The notes below the pieces were generated by a model, which made no database searches, was not told the DNA's origin, and was given only the letters and a program-made list of their open reading frames with translations. Shown piece after piece: positions 22,160 to 34,410 of a stretch of 64,000 nt of DNA (position 1 is its first letter; each line of letters starts with the position of its first letter). A program made the position numbers and the translations under genes. The stretch comes from Adineta ricciae (taxonomy: Eukaryota; Rotifera; Eurotatoria; Adinetida; Adinetidae): contig CAJNOJ010000001.1 of the NCBI GenBank assembly GCA_905250025.1, positions 62,001 through 126,000 of the forward strand, read 5' to 3'.

Positions 22160-22939
22160 ATAAAATGTTTCACCTGGTGGCGAAACCGTGGCAAAACAAG
22201 TCGAAATATATGAAAACTAGTCTACGAAATTCAAGATGTCATGTAAGGTAATTAACTAAAATAACTTACTGTATAATTCGTGTACAGTATCGAGACCACA
22301 ACTGTACCTGATAAATGAAGAACAGTTTGTTCTACTGGAATTTGTCTTCGAATAACTCGACGAACATTTTGATAGGCCAACAAACTAAATAAGCCATTGA
22401 CTATGATTGGAAGGATGCTACTCAGTATTGGATAATAAAAATACGTAAAATAGACTTGTGCAATATGATTGTAGATACTACATCATCCTATATCAGAGTA
22501 AATGCTGAGCCAACTTAACAGTGCTCGTTTGTCGATGATTCGTGAAAAGGTATTGATCAAGAGCAATACAACACATTGTGAAAACAGAATATAAACCACA
22601 AGTGTATATGAACATCAATTGTATTTTACACCAGATCCAACTCGGTCCTACCAAATTCACATTTTACGGTAGAGGCCGCAATGTTAAATGAAAAAAAGTG
22701 AGTAAAACGCCCATATCAGTGATTGAACTGATTTTTAAATAATGAGTACATCGATTTCCGCGAAATATCCCTCCCCAATCGAAAATGAGAAATTCTAACA
22801 CGTTGCAAATCGTCTCAATGAAGGGATGAATTGTAGTTGTAGAGAGCATACAGTATCTGTCCGTCGTTGTAACCGAGTATACTGTCTGCAATGATGACAT
22901 TTTTAACAAGATCACTTTCACCCTATGCACTTGCTGCAT
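22160..22939 (-). pseudogene. decayed GPCR copy, sister of member C
   Basis: Aligns over its length with the gene at 24464-25567. Helix 1 region is readable (MSSLQTVYSV, later FRGNRCTHYLKISSITDMG) but frame-shifted afterwards. The segment between helices 4 and 5 is shortened. An in-frame loss of 45 codons joins RRQIPV directly to EQTVLHLSG, removing helix 6; the intact sister has TCCTGTAG at both ends of the lost part, so the deletion probably ran between short direct repeats. Exon 2 survives as PRFRHQVKHFI near 22160-22200. The flanking 22940-23370 also matches the flank of member C, so a segment, not only the gene, was copied. Confidence 0.85.
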
Positions 22940-24463
22940 TTTGAGGAGAAATCTGACTTTTATTAGATTATATACGAGCTAATCGAATCACATGTTAACA
23001 CATCTACTTTTTCGACGAATAAACTAACAGAAATAAATGGAATGTTAGTTGTTCTTTAAAGTTTCAGTTTTCTGTTATTTTCAGACGAGTTCTTTCAGTT
23101 CATTCAAGCATGTTTCTATTTATGAAGAGAGAAACCTTAAGAAGAAATATTTTTGTCAGCATATCCATTCAACTAAATATACGGTTGACGGCATATATTA
23201 GTAGTCATGTTAGTTTCGCATTTGTATGTACCTTATTCTCTGTGGAGGATTTAATTCTAAAAATAATTTTAGAAGGACTTATGTTACTGAAATTCTTGTT
23301 CGCGTTGTTACTTGAAGAACAGGATTTTTTATTTAATGATTGTTATAAAATTACATGGAACAGCTGACAGAAAATTATATGTAATCATGAGACAAATAAT
23401 TGAAACATCCAGTCTACAAATGAAAAATAAAATAAAATTCTATAGTTTGTTTCTTTCTTCCTGTATTGTTCGTCTAGTACATATTAATCAACACGCGATC
23501 ATGTATTCTTATTATTACGTGCTTCTGAATTATGACGTCCGAATGTGAGTATTACATAGTTAACATTTTGTTCAAAAAGAATACATGAGTAAATATGCAA
23601 GCACTTCGTACTGATTGGCAACTGAGATCCGAAGATTTATCCGATAAATACTGGAGATATGGATAATAGATGATACACTGGGCATAGTCAGATTCGGAGC
23701 TTACCATAGATAAAATGGCGAATTCATTGGTATACTAATAAATCAAATTTAATGCTGATCGTTGGGTTCATCAGAAGATGTCAATCATCACGTTGGGAAA
23801 AGATTAGCACCTCTGATATCCAGGTACTTAAATTAACATATTAGAAAAATGTTGAATGGGTAAATGGGAAAGCTTCGAGTTTAGATCAAATTTGAAAGCA
23901 AATTTTCTTTCGAAAGCTTGTAATGAACAAATTCGATGGACGATTGATATGATGTAAACAGAATTTTTCATTGCTAGTTAATACACCAGATGTATAATAT
24001 GAAATCACAAGTTAAATGACGAGAGAAATTCACTTATCACCGATCAAAAGTGAATGTTACATACAGCCGCCGTTCACCGTGCGAGAAACACCAAAAGAAT
24101 CAGCTAATAAATGTTGATTACCAATGCCGATTGTTAGGAAACGAAAAATGGAACTCGGGATAACTATTGCAAGAGGAGCGAGGCATATCTTTGAATAAGC
24201 ATGAACTTTATCCTGATACTAAACAAGTAGACAATAATTCGTTTGGTTTGAAATGTTTATTTACTTAGAAGAAAACCTTACGACCCATGTAACCGGTGCC
24301 TACATTATTATTTAATTGCTGCTATTATAATCATTATAATGGCAGCAATTAAATGATAATACAACCACCGACTTCATGGGAAGTGCAGAAAATTGCCACT
24401 TTCTTCTCCTTCACTCAATATATCCTCATCATTTCACACATTTCAGTGCAGTCTATTGTTCAA
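22940..24463. other. intergenic: duplicated flank, then palindrome
   Basis: 22940-23370 resembles 25568-25860 (upstream flank of GPCR C) and is the non-coding part of the segmental duplication. 23560-24290 shows nothing coding. A near-perfect palindrome lies at 24305-24359 and is listed separately. Confidence 0.55.
24305..24359. repeat. 55-bp near-perfect palindrome (27-bp arms, 1-base centre)
   Basis: The left arm TTATTATTTAATTGCTGC... and right arm are reverse complements with two mismatches, centred on C24332. It lies just past the stop of GPCR C. It could form a cruciform or an RNA hairpin at the transcript end, or be a remnant of a tiny foldback element. Confidence 0.85.
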
Positions 24464-25567
24464 CTAAATAGATTCAAGAGCAGATGCACGACCACCACCA
24501 CCACCAGGGTTATTCTCGGGTGCAATAACTTGATTATTTACTGGGCTGATTATTCCTCGATTACACACTCGTGTCATTTGATGCCAAGGGTTTTTCATAA
24601 CAAAATTTTTCACTTGGTGACGAAATCGTGGCGAAATGATCAAAAATATATAGAAATTGATCTAAAAAGAAACTCCCAATTGTTTAATTGTTTTTCGAAA
24701 TGAGATCAAATGGAATTCACTTACAGAATAATTAAGGTACATAAATGAATATACTACTGTTGCTGATAAATGAAGAACAGCTTGTTCTACAGGATCTTGC
24801 AGAATATTTCTCGAGTTAATGTCAACTAGACTGTAACAGAGAAATGGCACACCTAATATGATAATGCACAATACTCTGGACAGCGCTAATGCAGTCATTT
24901 GACGATCCAATCGACGACGAACTACAGGAATTTGTCTTCGAATAATTCGACGAACATTTCGATAGGCCAACAAACTAAATGTACCACTGACTATGATTGG
25001 AAGAATGCCACTCAGTATTGGATAATAAAAATATGTAAAATAGACTTGTGCAATATGATTGTAAATACTACATCCTCCTATACCATAATTAGCAAAAATT
25101 AGAAAAAGTATTCCATGAAATACGGCAACACTCATATTGAAATATGACAAACGCTGAGCCAACTGAATAGTGCTCATTTGTCGCCAAGTTTGTCGATGAT
25201 TTGTAGATAAGTATTGATCAAGAGCAATGCAACACATTGTGAAAACAGAATATAAACCACAAGTGTATATGAACATCAATTGTATTTTACACCAAATCGG
25301 ACTCAATTCTACCAGTTTTATCCCTAATACCGAATCTACAACTAGAAATGGAAGTGTGGCCACTAAAACGCCCGTATCAGTGATTGAACTGATTTTTAAA
25401 TAATAAGCACATTGATTTCCACGAAATGAACGAATTTTTGCGAAAATAATAAATTTTAATACATTTCCAATTGTTCCGATGCAGAGAAGAATCATACTTG
25501 TGTAAAGCATATAGTATTTATCTATCGTTGAGATCAACTGTACTGTTTCGAATGTAGACATCTTCAT
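24464..25567 (-). CDS. Rhodopsin-like GPCR of the local family (member C)
   Basis: Exon 1 (25567 to about 24725) gives helices 1-7 up to MYLNYS; intron GTAAGT ... TTTTTAG. Exon 2 reads INFYIFLIISPRFRHQ and a cytoplasmic tail with a five-Gly run encoded by a (CCA/ACC)n stretch near 24490, ending SALESI at 24464. Motifs: GTIGNVLKFIIF in helix 1, FRGNQCAYYLKISSITDTG, SPIWCKIQL with the disulfide Cys, 'IALDQYLSTNHR' for DRY, GGCSIYN in loop 2, and AYRNVRRIIRRQIPVVRRRL-DRQM as loop 3. Closest in the window to member D and to the pseudogene at 22160. Ligand unknown. Confidence 0.88.
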
Positions 25568-26039
25568 TACAACCGTTCTTTACTTGGCAGTGTCCGAGTT
25601 CTGAGGAAAAGTTTGACTTTTATTAAATTATATACAAGGAAATAAATGGAACGTTTTGTGTTCTTTTGAATTTCATTCTTTTTCTAAAAACAAGTTCCAT
25701 CGATTCACTCAAGCGTGTTTCTTGTAAAAGAATTTGTGTTTTGAAGAAGAAAATTTTGTCTCAACACCTAGTCAAATAGATATACGTACGTCTGGTTGAG
25801 TATACCAACAGTGACGTCATTGTGAATAGCAGAGAAATAAATATTTATTGCTTGGATGTTACAAAATCACACGGAACTGATCAACAAATACACATTATCA
25901 TCAAATGAATATTTGAAAATTTGGTTAATTTGAAGATTCTGCAATAGACACTACTTCACGGATTATCTCAGGGACTACTTGATCTTGATTTCTTTCAATA
26001 TTGTTTGTCCTACAGATACTACTCGAAATGACATTACAA
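25568..26039. other. intergenic, upstream flank of GPCR C
   Basis: 25568-25860 matches the flank 22940-23370 of the decayed copy and probably contains the promoter. The rest, to about 26039, may include the decayed tail of the next relic. Confidence 0.45.
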
Positions 26040-26700
26040 TTTTTCACTAGAATAATCAAGTGCAAACCGACTTGTAACAAATGTTAAAACCATCGCTGTC
26101 ATTTGTTAATCTAAACAACAACGAACAAGAGAAATCCGTCTACAGATAATTCGGTGAACATTAGACTAGGCGAATGATCTTAGTATAACAGTGATTACTA
26201 ATAGCAGAATGTCGAATACATCTTCATCTCTTTGTTAACTACCGTACATTCCATAGATAGAGTGATTTCTGTGTAAATGATAAATGGAATATTATGTAAG
26301 ATGAAGTCATCATGAATTGATCGAACGACTGGAAGCAGTTTTAAAAGCGATCAAAGACCGAAAAAGTGTGAAGTCGTATATAAAAACTTGCACCAGAGAA
26401 GTATAACGTTCGTGTTTAGTCAACACCAGTGAGATAAGTGTAGAAATATGCCGAAAATGGTACAGCGAACAATGCAATACTCAAAATAAATTCAATCACA
26501 AAATAAAAATCAGACTGGTTTATTCTAAAACACCATAAAGTCATAAATACAATAAAAGTAGCTAAATTTCCAGTTATTCCAATGACAATAACAACAATGT
26601 TCCTATAAAACGTATATTATTATCCTAAGGCACGAATCGTAGATACGAGCATTGAGCTCGTCACAACTTGTGTAGACAACAACAACAACTCAAGAACATT
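26040..26700 (-). pseudogene. strongly decayed GPCR relic
   Basis: Reverse-strand translation gives scattered family pieces: NVHRIICRR then CCLD-stop-QMTAMVL (the loop 3 block RRQIPVVRRRLDRQMTAM of intact genes) near 26160-26060, and a helix 1 to 2 region reading VVIVIGITGNLATFIVFM then QSDFYF near 26600-26500. Many stops and frame breaks. Older than the pseudogene at 22160. Where exactly it ends is not clear. Confidence 0.65.
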
Positions 26701-27471
26701 GACGGAACGTATTTCTATAAGATGAAACTTGTTGAGAAAATACATGTCAGATTAGTCTTGCGTTAACGTGTGACACAAGAGAGGAAACGTGTCGATTATT
26801 GATCAATTTTTTATTTATCAAGAGAAAAGTAGATGTTCTTTACTATGAGAAAATCAGTGGGTTTTGATAAATGGATGAGCAAGTCTAAAGTTAAATTCCG
26901 TTATGTTTGATATTAGAAGGAAAAATGATATTGTTTCCGCAAACTCATGATAGGACCATGAGTAGACGCACTTTGCCAGCGTCTGTTCACGTTTCACGAA
27001 ACAACGAAAAAGAAATTGTATATTCATGCATCAGCAGAAAGGTGTTATTTACATAATTGACACTTGAAATACATTATCAATAAACTAGTAAGTAAAGGTT
27101 TATAGAAAATATGTTGTCACTCATTCAGACCATTTTGTAGAAAACTTTGAGACGAACAGATGCCGAACGTGTCGTTGTCTTTAGCAAATGTTTTAGTCTA
27201 GTTTTATAACAGTACATTTAGGAGTAACAAAAAGTCCGTCAAATTTTGCTTAATGACCTGAAATATGGCAGAAAAGGCATTGTTATATATTGAGTGATAC
27301 GTCTCCCAAGTCTGCATTCATTTATTAATTTGATGATGTTTTCTTCTAATATATTTAAATAAAATGACACAATTGTTCGTTATAGTGATTAAAAGTAATG
27401 ATCATCAAATATCCTCACTGATCCAATGCATATTTTTCGTATACTGACTCCTCGGATAACTTTAGTATCAT
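26701..27471. other. intergenic, no gene recognised
   Basis: About 0.77 kb of AT-rich sequence. No coding frame with support on either strand. Confidence 0.4.
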
Positions 27472-28075
27472 TTGAATCAAAAATGTTCAAATGTTTGCTG
27501 TACAGCTCTCTTGCAATTAAGTACATCGGCATTTAATGTTTTGCGGAATCGTCTTCGTCGTCTTGATGATCGTTTTAATGAATCGCATACACTGTGTATG
27601 AATTTACTTACAATTCATTATTTCGATGAAGTAGAAAATCATGTAAATTTGACTTACAACATGTTAACTTAACGTGTAAGAGATCTTTTCATTTAAAGTA
27701 CTCCAAGTAGTTTGAAAATGTTTCTTATTGTTCTGTAGTATTAAAATTGATGGAAGAAATTTGCCATCGACAGCAGATGTTCAATATACCTCTACTGACT
27801 TTTTAACTTCAGAAATCATTCCTTATCTGAATTTCTGATTAGAGTAACAGTTAGAAATCAGAAACTTCTATAGAATTTTATGAATTAAATCAGGTTGATT
27901 AACATTCCTTTGTTGTTGTGTGTCATCCTGACAGACGTGAACTTCACGTTGTTCCTTCTGGAATCAGCAAAGATTTCTATGTCATGCGACAACCTACTTC
28001 ACAGTGGGCGTTGCATGAATTAATTGCGACAAAATTCACAAATTTAATTGAGATAATCAATTAAAATATTTGGGA
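27472..28075 (+). pseudogene. coding-like fragments of an unrecognised gene
   Basis: Three stretches have the look of exons on one strand: 27472-27630 (LSTSAFNVLRNRLRRLDDRF ... YFDEVENH followed by a GTAAAT donor), about 27739-27806 after a CTGTAG acceptor (LKLMEEICHRQQMFNIPLL), and about 27932-28075 (VVPSGISKDFYVMRQP, WALHELIATKF). The phases of the first two do not join cleanly, so either an exon is missed or the gene is broken. I do not recognise the protein. Confidence 0.35.
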
Positions 28076-28134
28076 AACTCGTACCCTCATCCTCAAGACG
28101 AATATGACAACATTTCAGGAAGTCTGTTTTTTAA

Positions 28135-29240
28135 CTATACAGATTCAAGAACGGACACAGGGCATGGGTCATTCTCGGGTGTAGATTGGTTATTTACTGG
28201 ACTGACGACTTCTTGATTACACACTCGTGTTACTTGACGCCAACGTTTTTTCAAAATAAAATTTTTAATTTGATGCCGAAAACGTGGTGAAATTATCAAA
28301 AATACATAGAAATTGATCTAGAACGAAAGTTCGGATTCACTGACTAGTTTTTCAACATGACTCCACTTACTCCATAATTAGCATACAGCAATGTATATGT
28401 GATTTTCACTATAAAACTAAGTATAGCTCTTCCTCTTGGATCTTGAAAACTATATATGGTGTTTGCTTCAACAAGACTGGCAAGAAGAAATGGAACACCC
28501 AATATGAAAATGCATAATACTCTCGCAAGAGCTATGGCTGTCATTTGACGATCCAGTCGACGTCGTACTATTGGAATTTGTCTTCGAATAATTCGACGAA
28601 CGTTTCTATATGCCAGTAAACCCAATGTACTGCTGATTGCTAATGGAAGGACACCACTCAGTATTGGATAATAGAAAAAAGTGAAATAAATCCGAGCGAT
28701 CGGGTGATAAATAGTGCATCCAATTATACCAATTTCCGCAAAAATTAGAAAGAGGATTCCGTGAAATACAGCTACACTTATATTGAGATATGACAAACAA
28801 TGAGCTAGTCTGATTGTGCTCCTTTGTCGCCAAATTTGCCGATGATTTGTAGATAAGTATTGATCAAGAGCAATGAAACATATTGTGTAAAGAGAATACA
28901 GACCACAACTATATGAACACATCAATTGTATTTTACACCAAATCACGGTGAGTCTTACAAGAATTTCGTTGATTAAATAACCCACAATATTAGATGGAAG
29001 CATAGCGATTACAACACCCATGTCGGTAATTGCGCAAATTTTCAAATAGTAAGCACATTGATTTCCACGGAAAATACGTAGTTTCGTAAAAAAGAAAATG
29101 ATTAACACATTACCGATTATTCCAGTGGTCAGAATAATGATGTCTGCAGACAATTCGAATATTTTGCTTATAGAGTAGATAAATTGTACTGAATCCAACG
29201 TTGAATTCATCTCCATTGTCGCATTATTTTCTTTGGCCAT
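28135..29240 (-). CDS. Rhodopsin-like GPCR of the local family (member D)
   Basis: Exon 1 (29240 to about 28370) ends YANYG at a GTAAGT donor; exon 2 reads INFYVFLIISPRFRHQ and a tail ending SVLESV at 28135. N-terminal Asn-glycosylation sites (NNAT, NST). Motifs: GIIGNVLIIFFF in helix 1, FRGNQCAYYLKICAITDMG, TVIWCKIQL, 'IALDQYLSTNHR' in place of DRY, IGCTIYHP, and loop 3 AYRNVRRIIRRQIPIVRRRL-DRQM. Closest to member C by eye, including the tail (TRVCNQEVVSPVNNQ against TRVCNRGIISPVNNQ). Ligand unknown. Confidence 0.88.
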
Positions 29241-30122
29241 TTGAAAAAAGTTGTCTTCTTACTCTATAGACGGATAGACTAAAATAGTAATTGACTTTGT
29301 TAAAGCAAACGGATTATCATGTGACTCTTTCTCCTGATAATATCTTCAAGATAAATTAAACTCTGATAATCGGTGCCTGACGGATTAAAATGATTTATAT
29401 AGAAGAGGAGTAAATTAAGTAACGAAATACATTAGGTGCAAGTTATTTTGTTTATGTGAAAACAAAGCGAAAGTTTGATGAAAAACTCTTGTTATTAGAC
29501 AATGACTCTGGTATTGATACTCGAAAGAAAGAAGACGAATACAGCAAAATATATTCGCAAAGACAATGCAGACGATCGCAATGTACCCGATTTCGTTTAT
29601 GTATATTGATTGATGGTAAAAATTCTGCTTTTCTCTTTAAGTAGATTTCAAATACATATCACGTCCTTCAGACAAGCAAAACCATTTCATATGATCATAT
29701 TAGTTAATGATAATTGATGCACGAAGTGATCAATATTCAGTAGATGATTATCCTCTTCTTTATTCATATTAACTAATTCAAAGTGTCATAAAAGAATGAA
29801 TGACATAAGCACCGGCTTATTCAATCTGATATCATTTGTGTCTATTTCGATACGTTATTATGTTCAGAAATCCCTTTAAGTAATCGCTTTTTTCACCCTC
29901 TCTAATAAATCTAAAAGTGTTCTAACAGGCTCATTGAAATGAAACGGTAGACGACTTGACATTACTCTGGTAACAAAGCCTACAAATTGAAAGTTAAAAC
30001 TGAAATATTTCTCCAAATATATTCATTAATGACTATAGTGGTAAACAATTTCGAATGCAAACATCTTGAAGTGAATAAGGAACTTTTTCCATAGAACTTC
30101 AATCTCTCTGTATAGATAGATC
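29241..30122. other. intergenic, no gene recognised
   Basis: About 0.9 kb. An open frame at 29456-29644 is Lys/Arg/Gln rich without splice context, so I do not call it. No other structure. Confidence 0.4.
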
Positions 30123-30478
30123 ATGGATGTTCAAGTCGAATGGACACATCATGACGATAGCTATAGATACGATTACAAATATGACGACATCACAATTCAA
30201 GTAGAAGTAAACATCGGTAAGGATTGAATGCGGATAACAGCAGAAACTATTTATCATAAAATGTCACCACTGAACTTATACTTTATCATTTTAAAATCAT
30301 AAATTTAAAATTAACGAAATCGTACATATTAGTTGCTAAACGGAAATTCTTCTAAACCAATCAAGATGAGTTACCATCATTAAACAGAAATTGTCCTGAT
30401 CACCAACAACTGTTGCTAAGAAACTTCGAAGAAGATTTTGTGGAATTAATTCATCAAAGTTGGCTTTTCCCATCTTAA
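30123..30478 (+). CDS. small two-exon protein, about 68 aa, unrecognised
   Basis: Exon 1 is 30123-30216 (MDVQVEWTHHDDSYRYDYKY and DDITIQVEVNI) with donor GTAAGG. Exon 2 is 30366-30478 after CAATCAAG and reads DELPSLNRNCPDHQQLLLRN then FEEDFVELIHQSWLFPS with a TAA stop. The two exons join in phase 1. No signal peptide or membrane segment; acidic and Tyr/Asp rich. The intron of 149 bp is longer than usual here. Support is only the coding look, the in-phase junction and consensus splice sites. It could also be a remnant of a longer gene. Confidence 0.4.
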
Positions 30479-31284
30479 ATTATTACGGATAGTATTCGCA
30501 AGTAATTAAGAAAAATAAAGATTATTAACACTTAGCTTAACGTATAATACTTAAACGAATGAAGAGTTGCTCTCACTTAACCTTCTATTTCACTATCGAT
30601 TTCAACTAAAAAAAGTAGATAAACTCTCACTGTCAACATAAGTGCAATAGAATTGAGGGACACACGACAATTGACTGTATATAACTGCGGAAAATAAGAT
30701 AAATGAAAACAATCGGCACGATATTATTCTATGCTGTTGTTTTTCACTTAGTAAATCCAGATACCACTGAACATTTTGTTATTATTCGATCGATGGATTA
30801 AACACCTTTATATACATTCCTTTTCTAAAATTCGTACGATAATCAGATTGAAATCTTCCAGTTTCTTTGTTTCGACTCTTTATCTTGAATAGTCAATTAT
30901 ACACGAGTTCTTACGCTATTATTCTTACACACTATATACAGATCATTTTACAGAGTTATAGAATGAACGTCATTATGAGAAGTATGTTAAATCAATCTTA
31001 AATAAATGTACAGATTAGTAAAAAAAGAAGTGTTAGAGTTCATTGTGATTCGTTTTATGCCAGATTAACGAGGAGAGTGACTTGTTTTTAGTTGATGAAT
31101 GAGAATATCTAATCTTTAGATGTATTTGAATGGAAAGTATAGAAATGACGGAATGAATATCGACAATCTCTTCTGTTTTATAAAAATAAACAAAACATTC
31201 AAGATCAATGTGATTTTTTTTACATTAAAAACCGAACTGAGAAGATATGAGTTGTATTCAGTCATTGCAAATTTACATTTAGTG
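30479..31284. other. intergenic, no gene recognised
   Basis: About 0.8 kb of AT-rich spacer leading to the 3' end of GPCR E. Nothing supported. Confidence 0.4.
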
Positions 31285-32356
31285 CTATGCTGATTCTACA
31301 CCACCAGACACTTGTCTAAGAACTATCTCGGGTGCAACTTGATTTCGACTATGCCTTCGCTGGTTTGCATGATGGACACTGTAACATTTTGCACAACATT
31401 TCTTCATCATACCGTGTTTTACTTGACGACGAAAACGTGTTGATACAATCAAAAATAGATAAAAATTCACCTAAACGATGAACAATCAAATATTAGTCAT
31501 GTCTACTATTTCATCCTACCGCAAAATTTAAATATAACAATGAATATGCCAATAAACCGATTAAGCCAGTGATGACTACTTCTAACTGATTCTGATCTGT
31601 TTCGTGAAGATTTAGTGTATAAATGTTGTAGATAACGTATGGTAAACCAAGTAAAATCAGATTTACGATACGTGCTAAAACCATTACAGTCATTTGTCGA
31701 TCTAATCGACGACGAACGACAGGTATCTGTCTTCGTACAACTCGACGAACATTACGGTAAGCTAACAAGCTAAACGTAATCGTAGTGAGCAATGGTAAAG
31801 CAGTACTTAAAACTGGATAGTAAAAAACAGCATTGTAAGTTTGAAGAACAACATTCGTCACTGAACATGAGCCAGATTCTTGAATTTCCGAAGTAATAAT
31901 TAAGGGAATGCTATGAAGAATAGCAAAATAAGCGATGCAAAGAACAGATCGATGAGCTAGCTTTATTGTACTAATTTGTCGAAAACTAGGTCGAAGATTT
32001 GTTGCCAGATATTGATCGATTGTCTGGAAACAGATTGTATAAAGGGAACAAAGACCAAATGATCCGGATAGTCCAGCTTTCATTTTACACCAATATAATG
32101 AAACACCAGCTAGATCAATATTACTTATACAATGATAAATATTTAGTGGAAGAATAATAAGAAACAGTCCAATGTTTGCAATCGATTCCGCAGCAAAATA
32201 AAAAGCGCATTGATTTCCTCGAAACGGTCGAAAAGTAAGAAATACAATAGCATTCGAAAGGTTACTAATCATTCCAATGATAAGAAGAACAGAATAACTG
32301 TACAATTCATACGTATCGCTGACACGATGGATTAGAAGTATCAGAGATGTAGACAT
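31285..32356 (-). CDS. Rhodopsin-like GPCR of the local family (member E)
   Basis: The preferred start is the ATG at 32356 (MSTSLILLIHRVSDTYELYS), because it puts helix 1 at the same distance as in the other members; an upstream ATG at 32527 is in frame but adds 57 residues without a family counterpart. Exon 1 ends LNFA at GTAGGA; exon 2 (31471-31285) reads NFYLFLIVSTRFRRQV and a Cys-rich basic tail ending SGGVESA. Motifs: GMISNLSNAIVFL, FRGNQCAFYF, LYWCKMKAG, 'QTIDQYLATNLR' for DRY, GSCSVTN, and AYRNVRRVVRRQIPVVRRRL-DRQM. The donor GTAGGA is weaker than in its relatives. Ligand unknown. Confidence 0.85.
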
Positions 32357-34410
32357 TAGTTGTAAAATCCAAAAATCATATCTCGACAATAATCTCAAAT
32401 GCAACTCAACGATAAGAGATGCGATGAAAGGTTTTATGTTAGTCTTAATAGTTTGGAAAATAAAATTTATCTTAAAAATGTGAAATAGTCCATAATAAGA
32501 CTTTTGTCGGTAAACCATTACTCTCAATCTTTATTCTTGTCGTGCGCACAGCCTACGAGGAATTTTCAGACGGGTTTGTCGCTTATTACTGCCGCATCAG
32601 TTTACTAATTGAATTGTGCACGAACCTTTTCACGGGAAAATGGTCCAATTTGACAAATGAAGATCAAAAAAATTTCAAAAACTGATGTTCATTCTGTAGG
32701 ACGAATTCGATTATGACGAACCAAAAATCCACGATTACCAAACACGAAATAATCAACCCAATCGAAAAAAATGAACGAACTTTCCCATTTCATACTGAAA
32801 CCATTACAACCTTAATCAATTATTGCACGATATTTGATTGGTCAAAAGAACTATTCAATGAATATATTAAATATATCAGATATATTGTCAAGATGACATT
32901 AAAACAAACACGTGAAGCACATGCCTTTACGGTTAGCTGTTGATCTAGACATCGACATACGATATATCGAACATTTCGTTAATCTAAAACACCAATGAAA
33001 CTTGTGAACAGTACTGGAATATCCACATTAATTTCGAAAAAGATTCCGTCAATAATTGAATGAACAAGAGACAAATTTCGATATAGATAGCAAATATCGA
33101 GCTAATTTTCATGTGTTAGTTTGTCTGAGATAATAGATAAGACTTGCAGATAAAAATTAATCGAAAGAAATCAAACAAACGAGACAAATGAATAACTGTA
33201 AAAAAAATGTGACAATATTGTTTTTATTTTTCACCTAATTACAGAAGTGGTTGATAAATCAGTTCGTAAACTAAGTGATAAAAGACATCAATTGAACGAT
33301 GTTAACAATCGATTCGAACGAAAGATTTTTATTTGGAAAGAAAAAAGTCAAATTTACAAAACGACTTAGAACTCCAAGAACAAACAGAATAATAGTAGAA
33401 CATATTGCGAACTGTTGAGTGATGCCCATTAGTTCATCAAAATGAATTTTAATTCATTTGTTGAGAGAAAAAGAAAAACACGTCAAGATTCACTTGATCA
33501 AGTTTTTTATTGCAAAAAGAAAGTCATGGATATATGTTAATTATTAGGTGGATTTGTGTACTTTCCTCATGGTATATTGGGATTTCAAAAACCTCCATTT
33601 GAAGATAAAATTCAACAGGAGAAAAGTATCTTTGCACGGAAATGTCTTTATTTCGAAATAAAACGTACAAAACAAATACTTATTTCAGTAATATATCGAA
33701 TACAATTTTCCGTGTATGTTTTTATTAGTTTAGATAACGAAGAGGACTCAACTTGTCATGTATTAACACTTGATAATTTTATATGCGAATCAAACATTGA
33801 TCAGGCATGTCGAATTTTACACACACTTCTCTTTCGACACGCAAACATCCACTTGAACAAAGCATAACTATCATCACCTTTCAACGAGTTAATATTTCTG
33901 ACAAGGAGAAAAGAAGAAATCTACTTGTGTCCTTCAACTAAACTCTGCATTGTTCTTTAGCACTAACTTGAGAGTTATTTCTCTTTTTCTGTCTTTTGAT
34001 CATGATTTGTCATGTTCGTGTTAGTCATAGTGGTGGACAGCTTGCGTTTGACATATTTTAATATCCGTCAATTAATAAACGATGATGGGAGAGCAAATAT
34101 ATACATAAACACAATTCTCGTTTAGCTCAAACGACAGATAATCGTGTTCAATTGGATTTTATTAGAAAGAGAGAGAGCGAGGTGTTATCTCTCTCTCTCT
34201 GTCTTTTTTTCTTGCTTGCGTCAATTGTTGACTGAAGAACGGAGAGAGAACAACTGGAAAAGAATTAAACGATGATGATGATAATTTTGATTGATCGATC
34301 ATTTTTCTCTCTCTCTCTCTCTGTCTCTCTCTCTTTCTCTGACTAGATTTCTCAACAGTTAGTTTCCTGTATTAGAATCATTTATGCTCTTGAACGGATA
34401 AGTGAAAATC
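32357..34410. other. intergenic, long upstream region of the homeobox gene
   Basis: About 2 kb between the divergent GPCR E and the MNX gene. Two open frames (32713-32943 and 33556-33867) are AT-rich and have no recognisable domain; I do not call them. Two CT microsatellites near 34188-34203 and 34306-34340 lie just upstream of the homeobox start. The length and simple repeats suit a regulatory region. Confidence 0.45.
34306..34340. repeat. (CT)n microsatellite
   Basis: Runs of CTCTCT broken by GTCT and TTTCT, about 70 bp before the MNX ATG; a shorter run lies at 34188-34203. GAGA-type tracts like this often mark open promoters in animals, but that role is an inference here. Confidence 0.8.

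Noticed and set aside
23110..23548. ORFs rich in hydrophobic residues upstream of the dead GPCR
   Set aside because: This stretch is the duplicated flank of GPCR C, where the matching sequence is not open, so the frame is accidental.
32713..33867. Two plus-strand ORFs before the homeobox gene
   Set aside because: No recognisable domain, AT-rich codons and start codons that depend on alternative triplets; treated as intergenic.
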